Assembly: GCA_028277405.1 (NCBI GenBank)
Contig: JANQGH010000020.1
Location: 1-64,000 of the forward strand
From: Alphaproteobacteria bacterium
Lineage (GTDB): Bacteria > Pseudomonadota > Alphaproteobacteria > DSM-16000 > Inquilinaceae
Reading direction: 5' to 3'
Length of the DNA: 64,000 nucleotides
In this document: positions 51,796 to 61,632 of the stretch, piece by piece
Layout: each line of letters begins with the position of its first letter
How positions within the stretch are numbered: position 1 is the stretch's first letter
Notes under the pieces: generated by a model
What the model was told of the DNA's origin: nothing
Seen by the model: the letters and a program-made list of their open reading frames with translations, nothing else
Databases searched by the model: none
Made by a program: the position numbers and the translations under genes

Positions 51796-52827
51796 ATGCG
51801 CATCTTTCATTCAGACGTCCATCGACGCCATGCGCCGCAGCGCGAGTTGAGCGGCGGCGAGTTCATGGCGGCCGTCGAGACGCCGGAGCGCGTGGAGACC
51901 ATCCTCGCCGCCCTGCAGGCGGCGTCGATCGGCAGCCTGGAGGCACCAGAGACCTTCGGCGAAAAGCCGATGGCCGCGGTGCATACGAGGGCCTATCTCG
52001 ATTTCCTCAAGACCGCTCACCAGGATTGGCGGCGCGAATACCCGGACCAGGACGCGCTGCCGTTGATCTGGCCGATGCGCGGGCTGCGGCAGCGGCTGCC
52101 GGCGTCCATCGACGGCAGGCTGGGCTATTACAGTGCCGACGCCGGCACGCCGATCACGGCGGGCAGTTGGGACGCCGCGTGCGGTGGCGTCGACATTGCC
52201 CTGTCGGCGACCAGGGCCGTGCTGGCGGGCGAGCGGGTCAGCTATGGCTTGTGCCGTCCGCCCGGTCATCACGCCGCCGCCGACCTGATGTGCGGCTATT
52301 GCTTCTTGAACAATGCCGCCATCGCCGCGCAATGGGCGCGGGATCAGGGGGCCGAACGGGTCGCGGTCCTCGATGTCGACTATCATCACGGCAACGGCAC
52401 CCAGGACATCTTCTACGCACGGGACGATGTGCTGTTCGTCTCGATCCATGCCGACCCCGATCAGGAGTATCCCTACTTCCTGGGATTTGCCGACGAGGCG
52501 GGGGAGGGAAGAGGCAAGGGCTTCAACCTCAATCTGCCCCTGCCTTGGGGCACGTCTTGGCCCGACTATGCCGGCGCGCTTGACCAGGCGGTCGCCCGCA
52601 TCGAGGGGTATCGGCCGGATATCCTGATCGTCTCATTCGGCGCCGACACGTTTAAGGAGGATCCTATTTCCCGCTTCACGCTAGAGACGTTGGATTTCGC
52701 CAAGATGGGGGCCGCGATCGCGCAACTCGGCCTGCCCACCGTGGTCTTGCAGGAAGGCGGCTATGCCGTCGAGGCGCTGGGCACCAACGTCGTCAGCTTT
52801 CTGACCGGCGTGGCGGGGGACGAGTAG
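51796..52827 (+). CDS. Histone-deacetylase-superfamily amidohydrolase (acetylpolyamine amidohydrolase-like)
   Basis: The 343-residue zinc hydrolase begins at ATG 51796 (a TTG at 51781 is also in frame). Catalytic and metal residues are in LCRPPGHHAAADLMCGYCFL, VAVLDVDYHHGNGTQDIFY and ILIVSFGADTFKEDP, and the transition-state Tyr in LQEGGYAVEALG. The family removes acetyl groups from acetylated polyamines or lysine. Bacterial members usually act on polyamines, which fits with the amine operon in this window, though they are far apart. The HAD gene follows. Confidence 0.88.
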   Translation: MRIFHSDVHRRHAPQRELSGGEFMAAVETPERVETILAALQAASIGSLEAPETFGEKPMAAVHTRAYLDFLKTAHQDWRREYPDQDALPLIWPMRGLRQRLPASIDGRLGYYSADAGTPITAGSWDAACGGVDIALSATRAVLAGERVSYGLCRPPGHHAAADLMCGYCFLNNAAIAAQWARDQGAERVAVLDVDYHHGNGTQDIFYARDDVLFVSIHADPDQEYPYFLGFADEAGEGRGKGFNLNLPLPWGTSWPDYAGALDQAVARIEGYRPDILIVSFGADTFKEDPISRFTLETLDFAKMGAAIAQLGLPTVVLQEGGYAVEALGTNVVSFLTGVAGDE

Positions 52828-52865
52828 GTGTCGACCTTCTTCATTCCGGTGCGAGGCCACGGATC

Positions 52866-53540
52866 ATGAGCTTGCCGCGCCGACCCCAGGCCGTGATCTT
52901 CGACATGGACGGGCTGATCGTCGATACCGAAGTCCTGTACCGCGAGGCCATGATCACCGCCGTTGCCGCGCACGGGTACGACATGCCGCCGACGCTCTAC
53001 ATGGAGACCATCGGGATGCCTGGAGACGCGGCGCGAAATGCGCTGCGTGATTTCTTTGAACCGGGCTTTGACCTCGACGCACTGTGGAACGACGCGAAGG
53101 AGCGCTTTCGCGAGTTGACACGTGCGCGGCGGTATTTGAAAGCCGGTGTCGAGGAACTGCTCGATGTCCTGGACGCCGTCGGCACGCCGCGGGCCATCGC
53201 CACGTCATCCGGCCATGACGATGTGCGGCTGCATCTGTCGTCGCACGGGCTGGTGGGCCGCTTCGACGCGATCGTGGCAAGGGGCGACTATCCGCGTGGC
53301 AAGCCCAATCCCGACCCGTATCTGGTGGCCGCCGAACTGTTGGCGGTCGAGCCGACATGGTGTCTCGCATTAGAGGATTCGCACAACGGCGTCCGGGCGG
53401 CATCCGAGGCCGGTATGATGACGGTCATGATCCCCGACCTGTTGCACCCGACGGAAGAAATGCATCGGCTGTGCGTGCGCATCGCTGACGACCTTCACGA
53501 GGTGCGCGATCTGATCGAAATGTTCGATCACACGGCATAA
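52866..53540 (+). CDS. HAD-family phosphatase (beta-phosphoglucomutase-like)
   Basis: The 224-residue HAD hydrolase has nucleophile D in VIFDMDGLIVDTE, the helical cap, motif II IATSSGHDDV, the lysine-bearing YPRGKPNPDPYL motif III and LALEDSHNGVRAASEAGM motif IV. Phosphatases of this group dephosphorylate sugar phosphates or act as mutases. Its stop (53538-53540) is immediately followed by a 16-bp tandem repeat. It is convergent with tonB. Confidence 0.88.
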   Translation: MSLPRRPQAVIFDMDGLIVDTEVLYREAMITAVAAHGYDMPPTLYMETIGMPGDAARNALRDFFEPGFDLDALWNDAKERFRELTRARRYLKAGVEELLDVLDAVGTPRAIATSSGHDDVRLHLSSHGLVGRFDAIVARGDYPRGKPNPDPYLVAAELLAVEPTWCLALEDSHNGVRAASEAGMMTVMIPDLLHPTEEMHRLCVRIADDLHEVRDLIEMFDHTA

Positions 53541-53585
53541 TCGGCAGTCAGGTTAGTCGGCAGTCAGGTTAGTCGGCAGTCAGGC
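53541..53585. repeat. 16-bp tandem repeat at the 3' end of tonB
   Basis: TCGGCAGTCAGGTTAG occurs at 53541-53556 and again at 53557-53572, followed by a third partial copy TCGGCAGTCAGGC (53573-53585). The repeat starts right after the HAD stop and covers the last codons and stop of tonB on the minus strand. It looks like slippage-type duplication of the tonB end. Confidence 0.9.
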
Positions 53586-54557
53586 GGAAGGCGATCGGCA
53601 CGTCGATCGTTGCTGGCACCGCGACATCCCCCCGCCGCGCGGCAATGAACCGCCAGCCTTCGACCGCGTCGATCGCGGCCTGATCCAGCGTTTGAAATCC
53701 GCTGGAACTACGGATCTGGATTTGCTGCGGAAGTCCTGCTGCCGACACGGTCACGCGCAGGACGACGGTGCCTTCGTCACCCCGGCGCCTGGCCGATCGC
53801 GGGTACTCGGGCCCCGGATTGGCCAGCCCCGGGCCCGTGAACCGGGCCGGCTGCACGGCCATTACAGATGGGGTTGCGGGCTGCACATCGCTCGGCTGGT
53901 CGGCCGGCGTTCCGGGTGAGGCAACCGGCCCGTTCTGGGCCGAGGGCTCCGGGACAGGCGGTGACGGTGCCGGCGGTTCTGCGGCAGGTGGTTCGACCGG
54001 TTGGAAGGCGATCGGGGTCACGGGTCTGTGGGTAGGCAGGCCCGGCGCCACGTCGGGCGATCGATCGATCAGGACCGTGCCCTCGTCGAAGAAGACGAAG
54101 GGATCTGGCGGCGCATCCTCCGGCTCTTGCGAACGTGGTTCGGAAAGCGCGAGCTGCGTTCCCTCGACGAAAGGCGGAACGGGCTCAGACGCTGGCGAAG
54201 ATCGCTCGATGGGGACCGGCTCCGCGATAGGCTGTTCGCTAGGCGGATCCGGTTCTGCCAGCGGCGGCGGCTCCCCCACGGGGACGGTCTCTTCGACTGC
54301 CTCAGAACTGTCCTGGTCGACCGTTGGCGATGGCCTTGCCTCAAGGCTGACGGCCACCTCCGAAAGGTCACTGGCTTGCTGCTCGGCAAACACCATGCCG
54401 ACGGCAATGATTTGCGGCGGCGCATCTGGCGTCTGGCCATCCGGCCAGCCGACGATCGAGGCGATGGCGAGCCCGTGGAGCGCCAGCGACACCATAACGG
54501 CGACAAGCGGTATCGCGCGGCCGCGCCGTTCAACCTTCCGCCGGGCGTCGGACGGGC

Positions 54558-54561
<4 letters not shown>
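53569..54561 (-). CDS. tonB: TonB-type energy transducer
   Basis: The 330-residue protein has one N-terminal membrane anchor (IPLVAVMVSLALHGLAIASI), a long Pro/Glu-rich periplasmic spacer and a C-terminal TonB domain (NPGPEYPRSARRRGDEGTVV, then SSGFQTLDQAAIDAVEGWRF). It would transmit the proton-motive-force-driven ExbBD energy to the outer-membrane receptor BtuB. GTG 54561 overlaps the btuD stop, so it is coupled to the cobalamin importer operon. No exbB/exbD is next to it, so it must borrow a common ExbBD. The last residues LTAD fall inside the tandem repeat. Confidence 0.88.
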
Positions 54562-55336
<775 letters not shown>

Positions 55337-55340
<4 letters not shown>

Positions 55341-56344
55341 AGCACCCGCCTCCGATAGGACAGGATCAGGGCCAGGAAGAAGGGCGCGCCCAGCAAGGCC
55401 GTCACGACACCCAGCTTCATCTCCTGGCCACTGCCGATCAGCCGGACCAAACTGTCGGCGACCAACAGCAGGGCGCCGCCGCCCAACGCGCTGGGCAACA
55501 GCAGCCGTGCCGGACGGTGGCCGACCAGCGGCCGGATCAGATGCGGCACCACCAGCCCGACAAAGCCGATCGCGCCCGACACGGCCACCGAGGCGCCGAC
55601 GGCGAGTGCCGTTCCGAGCACGACGAGCAGCCCCAACCGTCCGATCCCGATGCCGAGCGAGCGCGCGGTTTCCTCGCCGAGGCTGAGCCCGTCCAAGCCC
55701 CGGCCGGCGGCGAACAGCAAGGCGCAGCCGACCAGGATGAAGGGCATCGCAAGCGCGACATGGGCCATGCTGCGGTCGGCGAGCGAGCCCAGGAGCCAGA
55801 ACACGATCTCGGTCAGCGCGAACGGGTTCGGCGACAGGCTGAGTGCCAGGGCAGTCAAGGCCCCGGCGAGCGCGCTGAGCGCGATGCCGGCCAGGATCAG
55901 CGTCGTCACGCCGGTGTCCCGGCCGGCCAGCCCGTAAAGCAGCAGCACCGCCAAGAGGGCGCCGGAGAGGCCGCCAAGCGGCAATGCCAGCGGGTAAGTC
56001 ACCGCCAACCCGCTATAGAAGACGGCGACCGCGCCGAGCGCCGCACAGCCGGAGATGCCGATGATGCCCGGTTCGGCCAGCGGGTTGCGCAAAAGGCCCT
56101 GAAGGGCCGCGCCCGCAAGGCCGAGCGAAGCGCCGATCGCGAGGCCAAGCAACGCCCGCGGCAGGCGGATCTCGAAGAAGATGATGGCCGCCGTTTCTCC
56201 CAGCTGACTGTCGTGGGCCGACAGCAAGGTGCCGAGCCCGACCGGCGCCGGACCGACCGAAAGCGATAACACGAATGCGGCCAAGACCAGGCCGATTAGG
56301 CCGGTCAGCAGCCAGGCGTAGGAGATTTCCACTCGGCCGGTCAT
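55337..56344 (-). CDS. btuC: Cobalamin-type ABC transporter permease
   Basis: The 335-residue FecCD-family permease has about ten membrane helices. Family blocks include LRLPRALLGLAIGASLGLAG-like (EIRLPRALLGLAIGASLGLA), LQGLLRNPLAEPGIIGISGC and FVGLVVPHLIRPLVGHRPAR. ATG 56344 overlaps the btuF stop (ATGA). The frame is open further upstream to 56548 but that is btuF in another frame. It forms the inner membrane channel for B12. Confidence 0.9.
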
Positions 56345-57159
56345 GGCTCGACGGCGGCCAGGGCCGCCACCGCCTGGGCCGTGAACGGGCCGCCGCACGC
56401 CAATAGGGCCGATGGGATCTCCAACCGGTCGATACGATCGTCCAGCGCGGCCAGCGCCGGATGGACCAGCAGCGCCTCGGCCAGCGACGGTCGTCCCGGC
56501 AGGGTGGCCGGCGCGATCAAGACGTCGGGTGGCCGGGCGACCAGCCATTCCAGCGGCAGAAAGCCATAGCCGGCAAGCCCGGCCTCCGCTGCCGCATTAC
56601 GATAGCCCGCTTCGGTCAACACGGCATCGGTCAGCGTGTCGCTGCCGGCGGTGAAGCCGTTCGCTTGATAGGCCAGCGCGGTCCGGTCGGCGCCGACGGC
56701 CCGCGCATCGGCTAGGATCGCCGTCATCTCGGCCACCAACTCCTCACCGCGTTCCCGCTGGCCGATGGCCTCCGCCACCATCCGCGTCTGCTCTGCGATC
56801 GTGGCAAAATCGTCCGCCAAAGGCAGGTCGATCACCGGGATATCCTGAGACTGCAGCAGCCGCACGGCCGGGCGTGCGGCAAAGGCGCCGGCCAGCACCA
56901 GATCCGGGCCGAGCGGCAGTATCTCCTCCAAGGCACCGTGGTTCAGCGGGATGCCCTCGATTCTGTCCGCGACGTAACTGAGGTCCGGGTCGGCAGCAAG
57001 AAACGAGAGCGAAGCGATCTGTGTCCGATCGGCCAGCAGGACCAGCAACTGGTCGGTACAAAGGTTTAGCGAGACGACACGCTCCGCAGCCAAGCCGGGC
57101 ACCGCTGCCATCCAAAGGGCTGCGGCAAGAGCCAGACGACAGAGCGCGCCGTACGCCAT
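56341..57159 (-). CDS. btuF: Cobalamin-type periplasmic binding protein
   Basis: The 272-residue protein has a signal peptide (YGALCRLALAAALWMAAVPG, cleaved near LAA) and a BtuF/FepB-type fold: RVVSLNLCTDQLLVLLADRT, FLAADPDLSYVADRIEGIPL, GPDLVLAGAFAARPAVRLLQ and a long central helix. It carries B12 from BtuB to the BtuCD permease. Four bases separate it from btuB. The riboswitch supports the cobalamin assignment. Confidence 0.88.
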   Translation of the reverse strand: MAYGALCRLALAAALWMAAVPGLAAERVVSLNLCTDQLLVLLADRTQIASLSFLAADPDLSYVADRIEGIPLNHGALEEILPLGPDLVLAGAFAARPAVRLLQSQDIPVIDLPLADDFATIAEQTRMVAEAIGQRERGEELVAEMTAILADARAVGADRTALAYQANGFTAGSDTLTDAVLTEAGYRNAAAEAGLAGYGFLPLEWLVARPPDVLIAPATLPGRPSLAEALLVHPALAALDDRIDRLEIPSALLACGGPFTAQAVAALAAVEP

Positions 57160-57163
57160 CGGC

Positions 57164-59098
57164 CTAGAAACTCACCCGCACACCGGCCAGCGCGTTGAAG
57201 CCTCGGCCGACGAAGCCGTTGGGGTTCTCGTAATCCTCGTCGAACAGATTGTCGAACCGCACAAAGACCTCCGCCTGGTCGGTAAAGGCATAGTTGGCCG
57301 ACAGGCCGACCAGCGTATAGGACGGTGTCGTGGTGTCGCCGAAATCCGACTGTTCGGAGACAAACAGAACCTCGGGCGTGATCTGCAGACCCTCGGTCGG
57401 CTCCACGGTGACGCGGGCGGCCAGGATATGTTCCGGCCGGCGCTCCAGGCGCTCGCCCGTGATCGCGTTGCGCGCGTCGGTATAAGTCCAGGACAGTGTG
57501 CCTTCGAGCGCGTCGATGGGCCTGATCGTGACCGCCGCTTCGACACCCTCGCTTTCCGCCTTGCCAATGTTGCTCAGCTCTTCTTCCTCGAAGTCGAACA
57601 CGATCAGATTATCCGTTTGAATGTTGAAGTAGGTCGCCGCGAGCGTGATCCCGTCGGAACGCCCGAACAGATCGAAATCGGTCTCGAAGCCGATCTCCCA
57701 GGAAAACGATGTTTCCGCTTGAAGGTTCGGGTTGCCGCCGTCGGCGAAAAGCTCCGCAAGGGTAGGCGCGCGAAAGGCGGTGCCCACGGCGGCGTAGACG
57801 CGGCTGTCGATCTCGTCGAGGTCGACGGACAGGCCCAGCCGGTAGGTCGTTTCTTCATCGAAGAGTTCAGCGTCCTCGTACCGGATCTGTGCCATGGTGG
57901 TGACCCGATCCCACCAGGTTGCCTCCACTTGGCCGAAATAGCCGACCGTCTCTTGAGCGTCAGACAGTTCGCCAAAGAAATCGACATCGATGCTCTCGCG
58001 CCGGTAGTCGAAGCCGGCCAGCAGGCGCACATCGTCGGCCGGCCCAATGGTGCCGACGTCAAACGCGTTTTGCCCGTTCACGAAGGTGGTCGTGGCGTCG
58101 AACGTACCCGGGAACGCGGATGGGCTGAACTCGTCCGGCTCGTTAAGGCTCGCGCGGTCATAGATGCTTTGGCCGACATCCAGCCGCGCGGTCATGCGCG
58201 CGTCCCACCAGTCGACCTCGCCGCCCAGTCGCCAGGCGATGTGCTCGTTTTCCAGCCGAAAGTTGGGGTCGTCCGTACCGAAATTGTCGATGTCCGTATC
58301 GCTGTTCCGATAGCGAAAGACGCCATCCAGCCGGACGGTCTCCGTCAGGTCGGCCTCGAATCGGCCGGTCAGGGCGGTGGACTGAAACCCGTCATCCTCG
58401 CCCAGATTGCCCGGTGAGTCTGCTGGTACGATGTTGTAGCCGTCGGTCGAAAACCGCTCGAATGTCAGGCCATAGTCAAAGTCACCGACGGTTCCGCGCG
58501 CGGTTGCGGTCGCCGACAAGGTCGCCTCGGTGCCGTAGGCCAGCTCTGCGTCGACGTTGACCGGGTTGTCGCCGCCGACCACCGGAATGATGTTGATGAC
58601 GCCGCCGATGGCATTGTTGCCATAGAGGGTCGATCCGGGACCACGGACCAGTTCGACCCGCCCGACCCCGGCCAGCGTGTCGAGGCCGAAATCGAAGGCC
58701 CCGTTGGGCGTTGACGGGTCCTGAACGGGGATGCGGTCGAACAGAACCAAGGTCTGGTTGCTGTTGGTGCCCCGCAGAAACAGCGAGGTTTGTTGCCCCA
58801 GCCCGCCGGACCGCACCAGGTTGACCCCCGGCACGCCCTGCAGCGCTTGTTCCAACAGGGTCAGGTTTCGCTCGTCGATTTCGCTCTGCTCGATCACCGT
58901 GACGGCCGCCGGCACGTCGACGATCGGATTGTCGAGGCGCGTGGCCGTGACGATGATCAGCGGCGCGGTCTCGACTGGCTCGCTCTCGAGGATTTCACCC
59001 TCGACCGGTTCGGTTTCCAGGGGCTGCGCACCGGGCGCGCTGGGAAAAAGGCAAACGCAAAGGGCCGAGCCAAGCAGGGCCAGACGAACATCTTTCAT
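57164..59098 (-). CDS. btuB: TonB-dependent outer membrane cobalamin receptor
   Basis: The 644-residue protein has a signal peptide (VRLALLGSALCVCLFPSAPG), a TonB box-like region (APLIIVTATRLDN), a plug (PAAVTVIEQSEIDERNLTLL, then IPVQDPSTPNG and ELVRGPGSTLYGNNAIGGVI) and a 22-strand barrel ending in the aromatic F (NALAGVRVSF). The length is close to BtuB (about 600). The start ATG 59098 is chosen because the signal peptide begins there; the frame is open to 59245, which lies inside the leader. It is the first gene after the riboswitch, with btuF, btuC, btuD and tonB behind it. Confidence 0.9.
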   Translation of the reverse strand: MKDVRLALLGSALCVCLFPSAPGAQPLETEPVEGEILESEPVETAPLIIVTATRLDNPIVDVPAAVTVIEQSEIDERNLTLLEQALQGVPGVNLVRSGGLGQQTSLFLRGTNSNQTLVLFDRIPVQDPSTPNGAFDFGLDTLAGVGRVELVRGPGSTLYGNNAIGGVINIIPVVGGDNPVNVDAELAYGTEATLSATATARGTVGDFDYGLTFERFSTDGYNIVPADSPGNLGEDDGFQSTALTGRFEADLTETVRLDGVFRYRNSDTDIDNFGTDDPNFRLENEHIAWRLGGEVDWWDARMTARLDVGQSIYDRASLNEPDEFSPSAFPGTFDATTTFVNGQNAFDVGTIGPADDVRLLAGFDYRRESIDVDFFGELSDAQETVGYFGQVEATWWDRVTTMAQIRYEDAELFDEETTYRLGLSVDLDEIDSRVYAAVGTAFRAPTLAELFADGGNPNLQAETSFSWEIGFETDFDLFGRSDGITLAATYFNIQTDNLIVFDFEEEELSNIGKAESEGVEAAVTIRPIDALEGTLSWTYTDARNAITGERLERRPEHILAARVTVEPTEGLQITPEVLFVSEQSDFGDTTTPSYTLVGLSANYAFTDQAEVFVRFDNLFDEDYENPNGFVGRGFNALAGVRVSF

Positions 59099-59235
59099 GC
59101 GACAACTCCTTACCCCATGCCGAAAGGGCAGGGGCGCAATCGACCCGAATGGGCCGGATGGATTGCCGGTGAAAAGCGCAAGCCCCGCACGCGACAACCC
59201 GCTCAGATGGAGCGTCACCGCGAACGGATACCGAT

Positions 59236-59259
59236 GTTTCATCACACCCCGGATGAAAC
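59236..59259 (-). promoter_or_regulatory. Leader hairpin between riboswitch and btuB
   Basis: GTTTCATC (59236-59243) and GATGAAAC (59252-59259) form a perfect 8-bp stem with an 8-base loop. It sits just downstream of the riboswitch core in the btuB leader and lacks a T-run, so it may act in translational or processing control rather than as a terminator. Confidence 0.45.
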
Positions 59260-59274
59260 GGCGGGACGACTCGC

Positions 59275-59460
59275 AACGGCAGGTCTCCTGACTTGCGGGT
59301 CGTCACGCTCTGCGGGCCTGCCTTCCCAGGGAGGATCCCCAGTGGCTTGGTCGGTCCGCGCGCTCGCCGCGCACAGTTGCGGGGGCAGTTCCGGACTCGG
59401 CCGACCGTCGGCCGCCTCAACCGGATTCCCTTTTCATCCCCTTTCGGGGGGAACCGCTGC
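59275..59460 (-). promoter_or_regulatory. Cobalamin (adenosylcobalamin-type) riboswitch
   Basis: Read on the minus strand, the conserved elements occur in order: GATGAAAAGGGAAT (about 59438-59425), CCCCCGCAACTG (59385-59374), GCCACTG (59346-59340), GGGAAGG (59327-59321), and the B12 box AGTCAGGAGACCTGCC (59293-59278). The order and spacing match the Cob element. It sits about 180 bases before the btuB start and would shut off the import operon when cobalamin is plentiful. Between 59460 and 59577 no gene or clear promoter box is recognised. Confidence 0.95.
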
Positions 59461-59577
59461 TGTCGAACAGAATAGGGCCGGAGAGCGCGCCGCGACAAGC
59501 GGTTGATTCACCTTCCCAAGGCGTGCCTGCGCTTGCTATTCTCGCTAAACGTGTAGGCGGAGCGATGAGAGGCGGAT

Positions 59578-60384
59578 ATGGACGCGCGGCGACGGGTTTT
59601 GTCTTTGGCGACGGCTGCCGTCTGTGGAGCCGGGTTTGCCCTCAGTCCACCTGCTTGGGCCCAGGATGCGGTGACGACGCTAAACGACGGGGAGCTTTCA
59701 ATCTGCCTCTATCCCGGTTTTGAGCCGATCGCCAGCCAGGACGCGGCCGGCGATTGGCATGGCTGGGACGTGGTGTTTCTGCGCGACTTCGCCGCATCGC
59801 TGGACCTGGCCTTCCTGCCGACGCCGATCGAGCCGTTCGACGGCATCTGGCGATTGCCGGGCGAGGATATCTGCGACATAGCCGGCAGCGGCATCACCAT
59901 AACCGAGCAACGCCAGCAGGACAGCCCCGGAACCGTTTGGTCGGACACGTACTACGTGACCAACCGCGCGTTTGTCGCGCGCGTCGAGGATCAAGGGCAG
60001 GTGCAGGGCGTGGCCGACTTTTCAGGGCACACCGTGATCGTCACGCAGGGGTCGACGGCCGATCTCGATTTGCGCCGCTGGATCGCGCGCGACAATGTCG
60101 CCGACGTGACGATCGACTACACGCACAATGCCGAAGACGCGGCACGCCGGGTGCTGGACCACGAGGCCTTCGCCTACGGTTCGGGCGAAGTGACCACGAA
60201 CTATCTCGCCACCCTCTATCCCGGGCTCGTTACCGTGTGGCCCCACCCCTATCTGCAGGCGGACGGCTCGACCCGTCGCGAGAGGTTCTCCTTCGTGGTG
60301 CGCGCCGCCGATGACGGGCTGGCCGAGGCGCTGAACGCCTATATCGCTGAGCACGGCGAGGATTACGGGAAAGCCGATGATTGA
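59578..60384 (+). CDS. Amino-acid-type periplasmic solute-binding protein (family 3)
   Basis: The 268-residue secreted protein has a signal peptide (RRVLSLATAAVCGAGFALSP, cleavage near AWAQ) and the SBP_bac_3 fold: LSICLYPGFEPIASQD, GWDVVFLRDFAASLDLAFLP, ICDIAGSGITITEQRQQD, then VIVTQGSTADLDLRR and EAFAYGSGEVTTNYL. Such proteins bind amino acids or opines for ABC transporters or act as sensors. No transporter genes follow, so it is an orphan. The ATG at 59578 has GAGAGGCGGAT upstream. Confidence 0.83.
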   Translation: MDARRRVLSLATAAVCGAGFALSPPAWAQDAVTTLNDGELSICLYPGFEPIASQDAAGDWHGWDVVFLRDFAASLDLAFLPTPIEPFDGIWRLPGEDICDIAGSGITITEQRQQDSPGTVWSDTYYVTNRAFVARVEDQGQVQGVADFSGHTVIVTQGSTADLDLRRWIARDNVADVTIDYTHNAEDAARRVLDHEAFAYGSGEVTTNYLATLYPGLVTVWPHPYLQADGSTRRERFSFVVRAADDGLAEALNAYIAEHGEDYGKADD

Positions 60385-60452
60385 AGGTCCGCCGAATCGG
60401 CCCAATGTCGAGGGGAGGCGTTGATGGGCGTGGCAAGGATGGGGGTTCTTCG

Positions 60453-60680
60453 ATGAGCAAGACGAAGACAGGCGATCTGTCAGCCGATGCCTTCGCCGAG
60501 CCATCGGCACGAGACATCGCCGCGTTCGAAAGGCTTTCCGAGGTCGAACGGGCGGCGCTGATCAAACGCGAGGTCGAAAGGGGCATGGCAAGCGGCCTCA
60601 CCGAAACGACAAGTGATCGGATTTGGGCGGAGGCCAAGCGGAGGGTGGCGGCGAAGGCAAAAAAGCCGAATGCCGTTTAA
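60453..60680 (+). CDS. ParD/RHH-like antitoxin
   Basis: The 75-residue protein starts at ATG 60453; a longer frame from about 60381 overlaps the preceding gene and is less likely. The C-terminal half (ALIKREVERGMASGLTETTS, then DRIWAEAKRRVAAK) fits the antitoxin tail that binds ParE. The N-terminal DNA-binding helices are not strongly typical. Its end overlaps the toxin gene by 11 bases, a hallmark of toxin-antitoxin operons. Confidence 0.72.
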   Translation: MSKTKTGDLSADAFAEPSARDIAAFERLSEVERAALIKREVERGMASGLTETTSDRIWAEAKRRVAAKAKKPNAV

Positions 60681-60972
60681 GCTGACAGCGAGAGCGGCGA
60701 AGGATCTTGTTCAGCTAACCGAATACGGCATTGAGCGATTTGGCGAGAACGCCGCGAGGAGCTACCTCGATACACTTTTCCGGGTTTTCGACCTGATTGC
60801 GGAAATGCCCCTGCTGGGCGCCGCGGACAGGATCAACCCAGGATTTCGTCGCTTCCTTCATGGCCGTCATGTCATCGTCTATCGCGTGGACGATGCCGGC
60901 ATCGTCATCGCCCGCCTTCTGCACACGGCCATGGACGCGCCTCGTCATCCGCTCGGCGATGATGGGCGTTAA
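60670..60972 (+). CDS. ParE/RelE-type toxin
   Basis: The 100-residue protein starts MPFKLTARAAKDLVQLTEYG, with IERFGENAARSYLDTLFRVF, PGFRRFLHGRHVIVYRVDD and IVIARLLHTAMDAPRH. These are the alpha/beta blocks of the ParE/RelE fold including the conserved GRHxIxY-like strand. ParE toxins poison DNA gyrase while RelE toxins cleave mRNA; the sequence here is closer to ParE. It follows the antitoxin with an 11-base overlap. Confidence 0.85.
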   Translation: MPFKLTARAAKDLVQLTEYGIERFGENAARSYLDTLFRVFDLIAEMPLLGAADRINPGFRRFLHGRHVIVYRVDDAGIVIARLLHTAMDAPRHPLGDDGR

Positions 60973-61019
60973 TCGACGATAGTTGCTCAGCGAAGTGCTC
61001 GCCAAAGCGATCGAGGCCG

Positions 61020-61478
61020 TCACTCGGCCGGCGGGTCGGCCGGCGCGGAGGATGAGAGACCTTCCGCCCCCATGAAGACCACCAGCGCGCGCGCCGGGCC
61101 GTCGCCCGTGTTGGTTCCGTTGTGGGGCCAGTCGGTCGCCTCCATCAGGCTGTCGCCCTGGCGGTAGACCCTGGTCCCTTCCGTGCCATAGTCGACGGTG
61201 AGCTCGCCCTCCAGCATATGGCCGAACAGCGGCGCGGGATGGATGTGCCAGCCGGTTTCCGCGCCCGGCTGAAGCGTTACGATCGAGACCGAAACTTCGG
61301 CCGGTGCCTCCGTCGGGTAGGAGAGGGGCTGGCCGATGATCGTGGTCTGTGTCGAAAGCAGCGTCTCGGACGAAACCGGCGGTGGCGCATCCTGGGCCGT
61401 GCCGGCGGTGACGAAACCGGTCGCGAGGACAAACGCGGCCACCATGAGCGGGGCGGTCTTGGATTTGCTGGTCGGCAC
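61020..61478 (-). CDS. Secreted cupin-domain protein
   Basis: The 152-residue protein has a signal peptide (APLMVAAFVLATGFVTAGTA, cleavage near AQ) and a single cupin with metal-binding GWHIHPAPLFGHMLEGELTV (two His and Glu) and late DWPHNGTNTGDGPAR (His). Small secreted cupins often bind Fe or Ni and may act as sensors or dioxygenase-like enzymes. It is divergent from the Rrf2 regulator gene, which might control it. Confidence 0.85.
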   Translation of the reverse strand: MPTSKSKTAPLMVAAFVLATGFVTAGTAQDAPPPVSSETLLSTQTTIIGQPLSYPTEAPAEVSVSIVTLQPGAETGWHIHPAPLFGHMLEGELTVDYGTEGTRVYRQGDSLMEATDWPHNGTNTGDGPARALVVFMGAEGLSSSAPADPPAE

Positions 61479-61585
61479 GGCGGATTGCTCTCGTCTTGAA
61501 ATGTGGGGTGGCGCCGTTCGGTCGCGCGACAGCCGCCCCCCGTCTTACTTCCGTTGCACAGACGCTTCAACGGCGCAGAACAATC

Positions 61586-61614
61586 TGGACATTTATTATC
61601 ATGGATATTATATA
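61586..61614 (+). promoter_or_regulatory. Rrf2 gene promoter with overlapping palindromic operator
   Basis: TGGACA (61586-61591), a 17-base spacer and TATATA (61609-61614) form a good sigma-70 promoter. Inside the spacer lies TATC-ATG-GATA (61597-61607), a palindrome that would allow autorepression by the Rrf2 protein. A near-perfect AGGAGGT follows at 61623-61629 before the ATG at 61633. The AT-rich stretch stands out against its GC-rich surroundings. Confidence 0.55.
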
Positions 61615-61632
61615 TCTAGAATAGGAGGTGCC

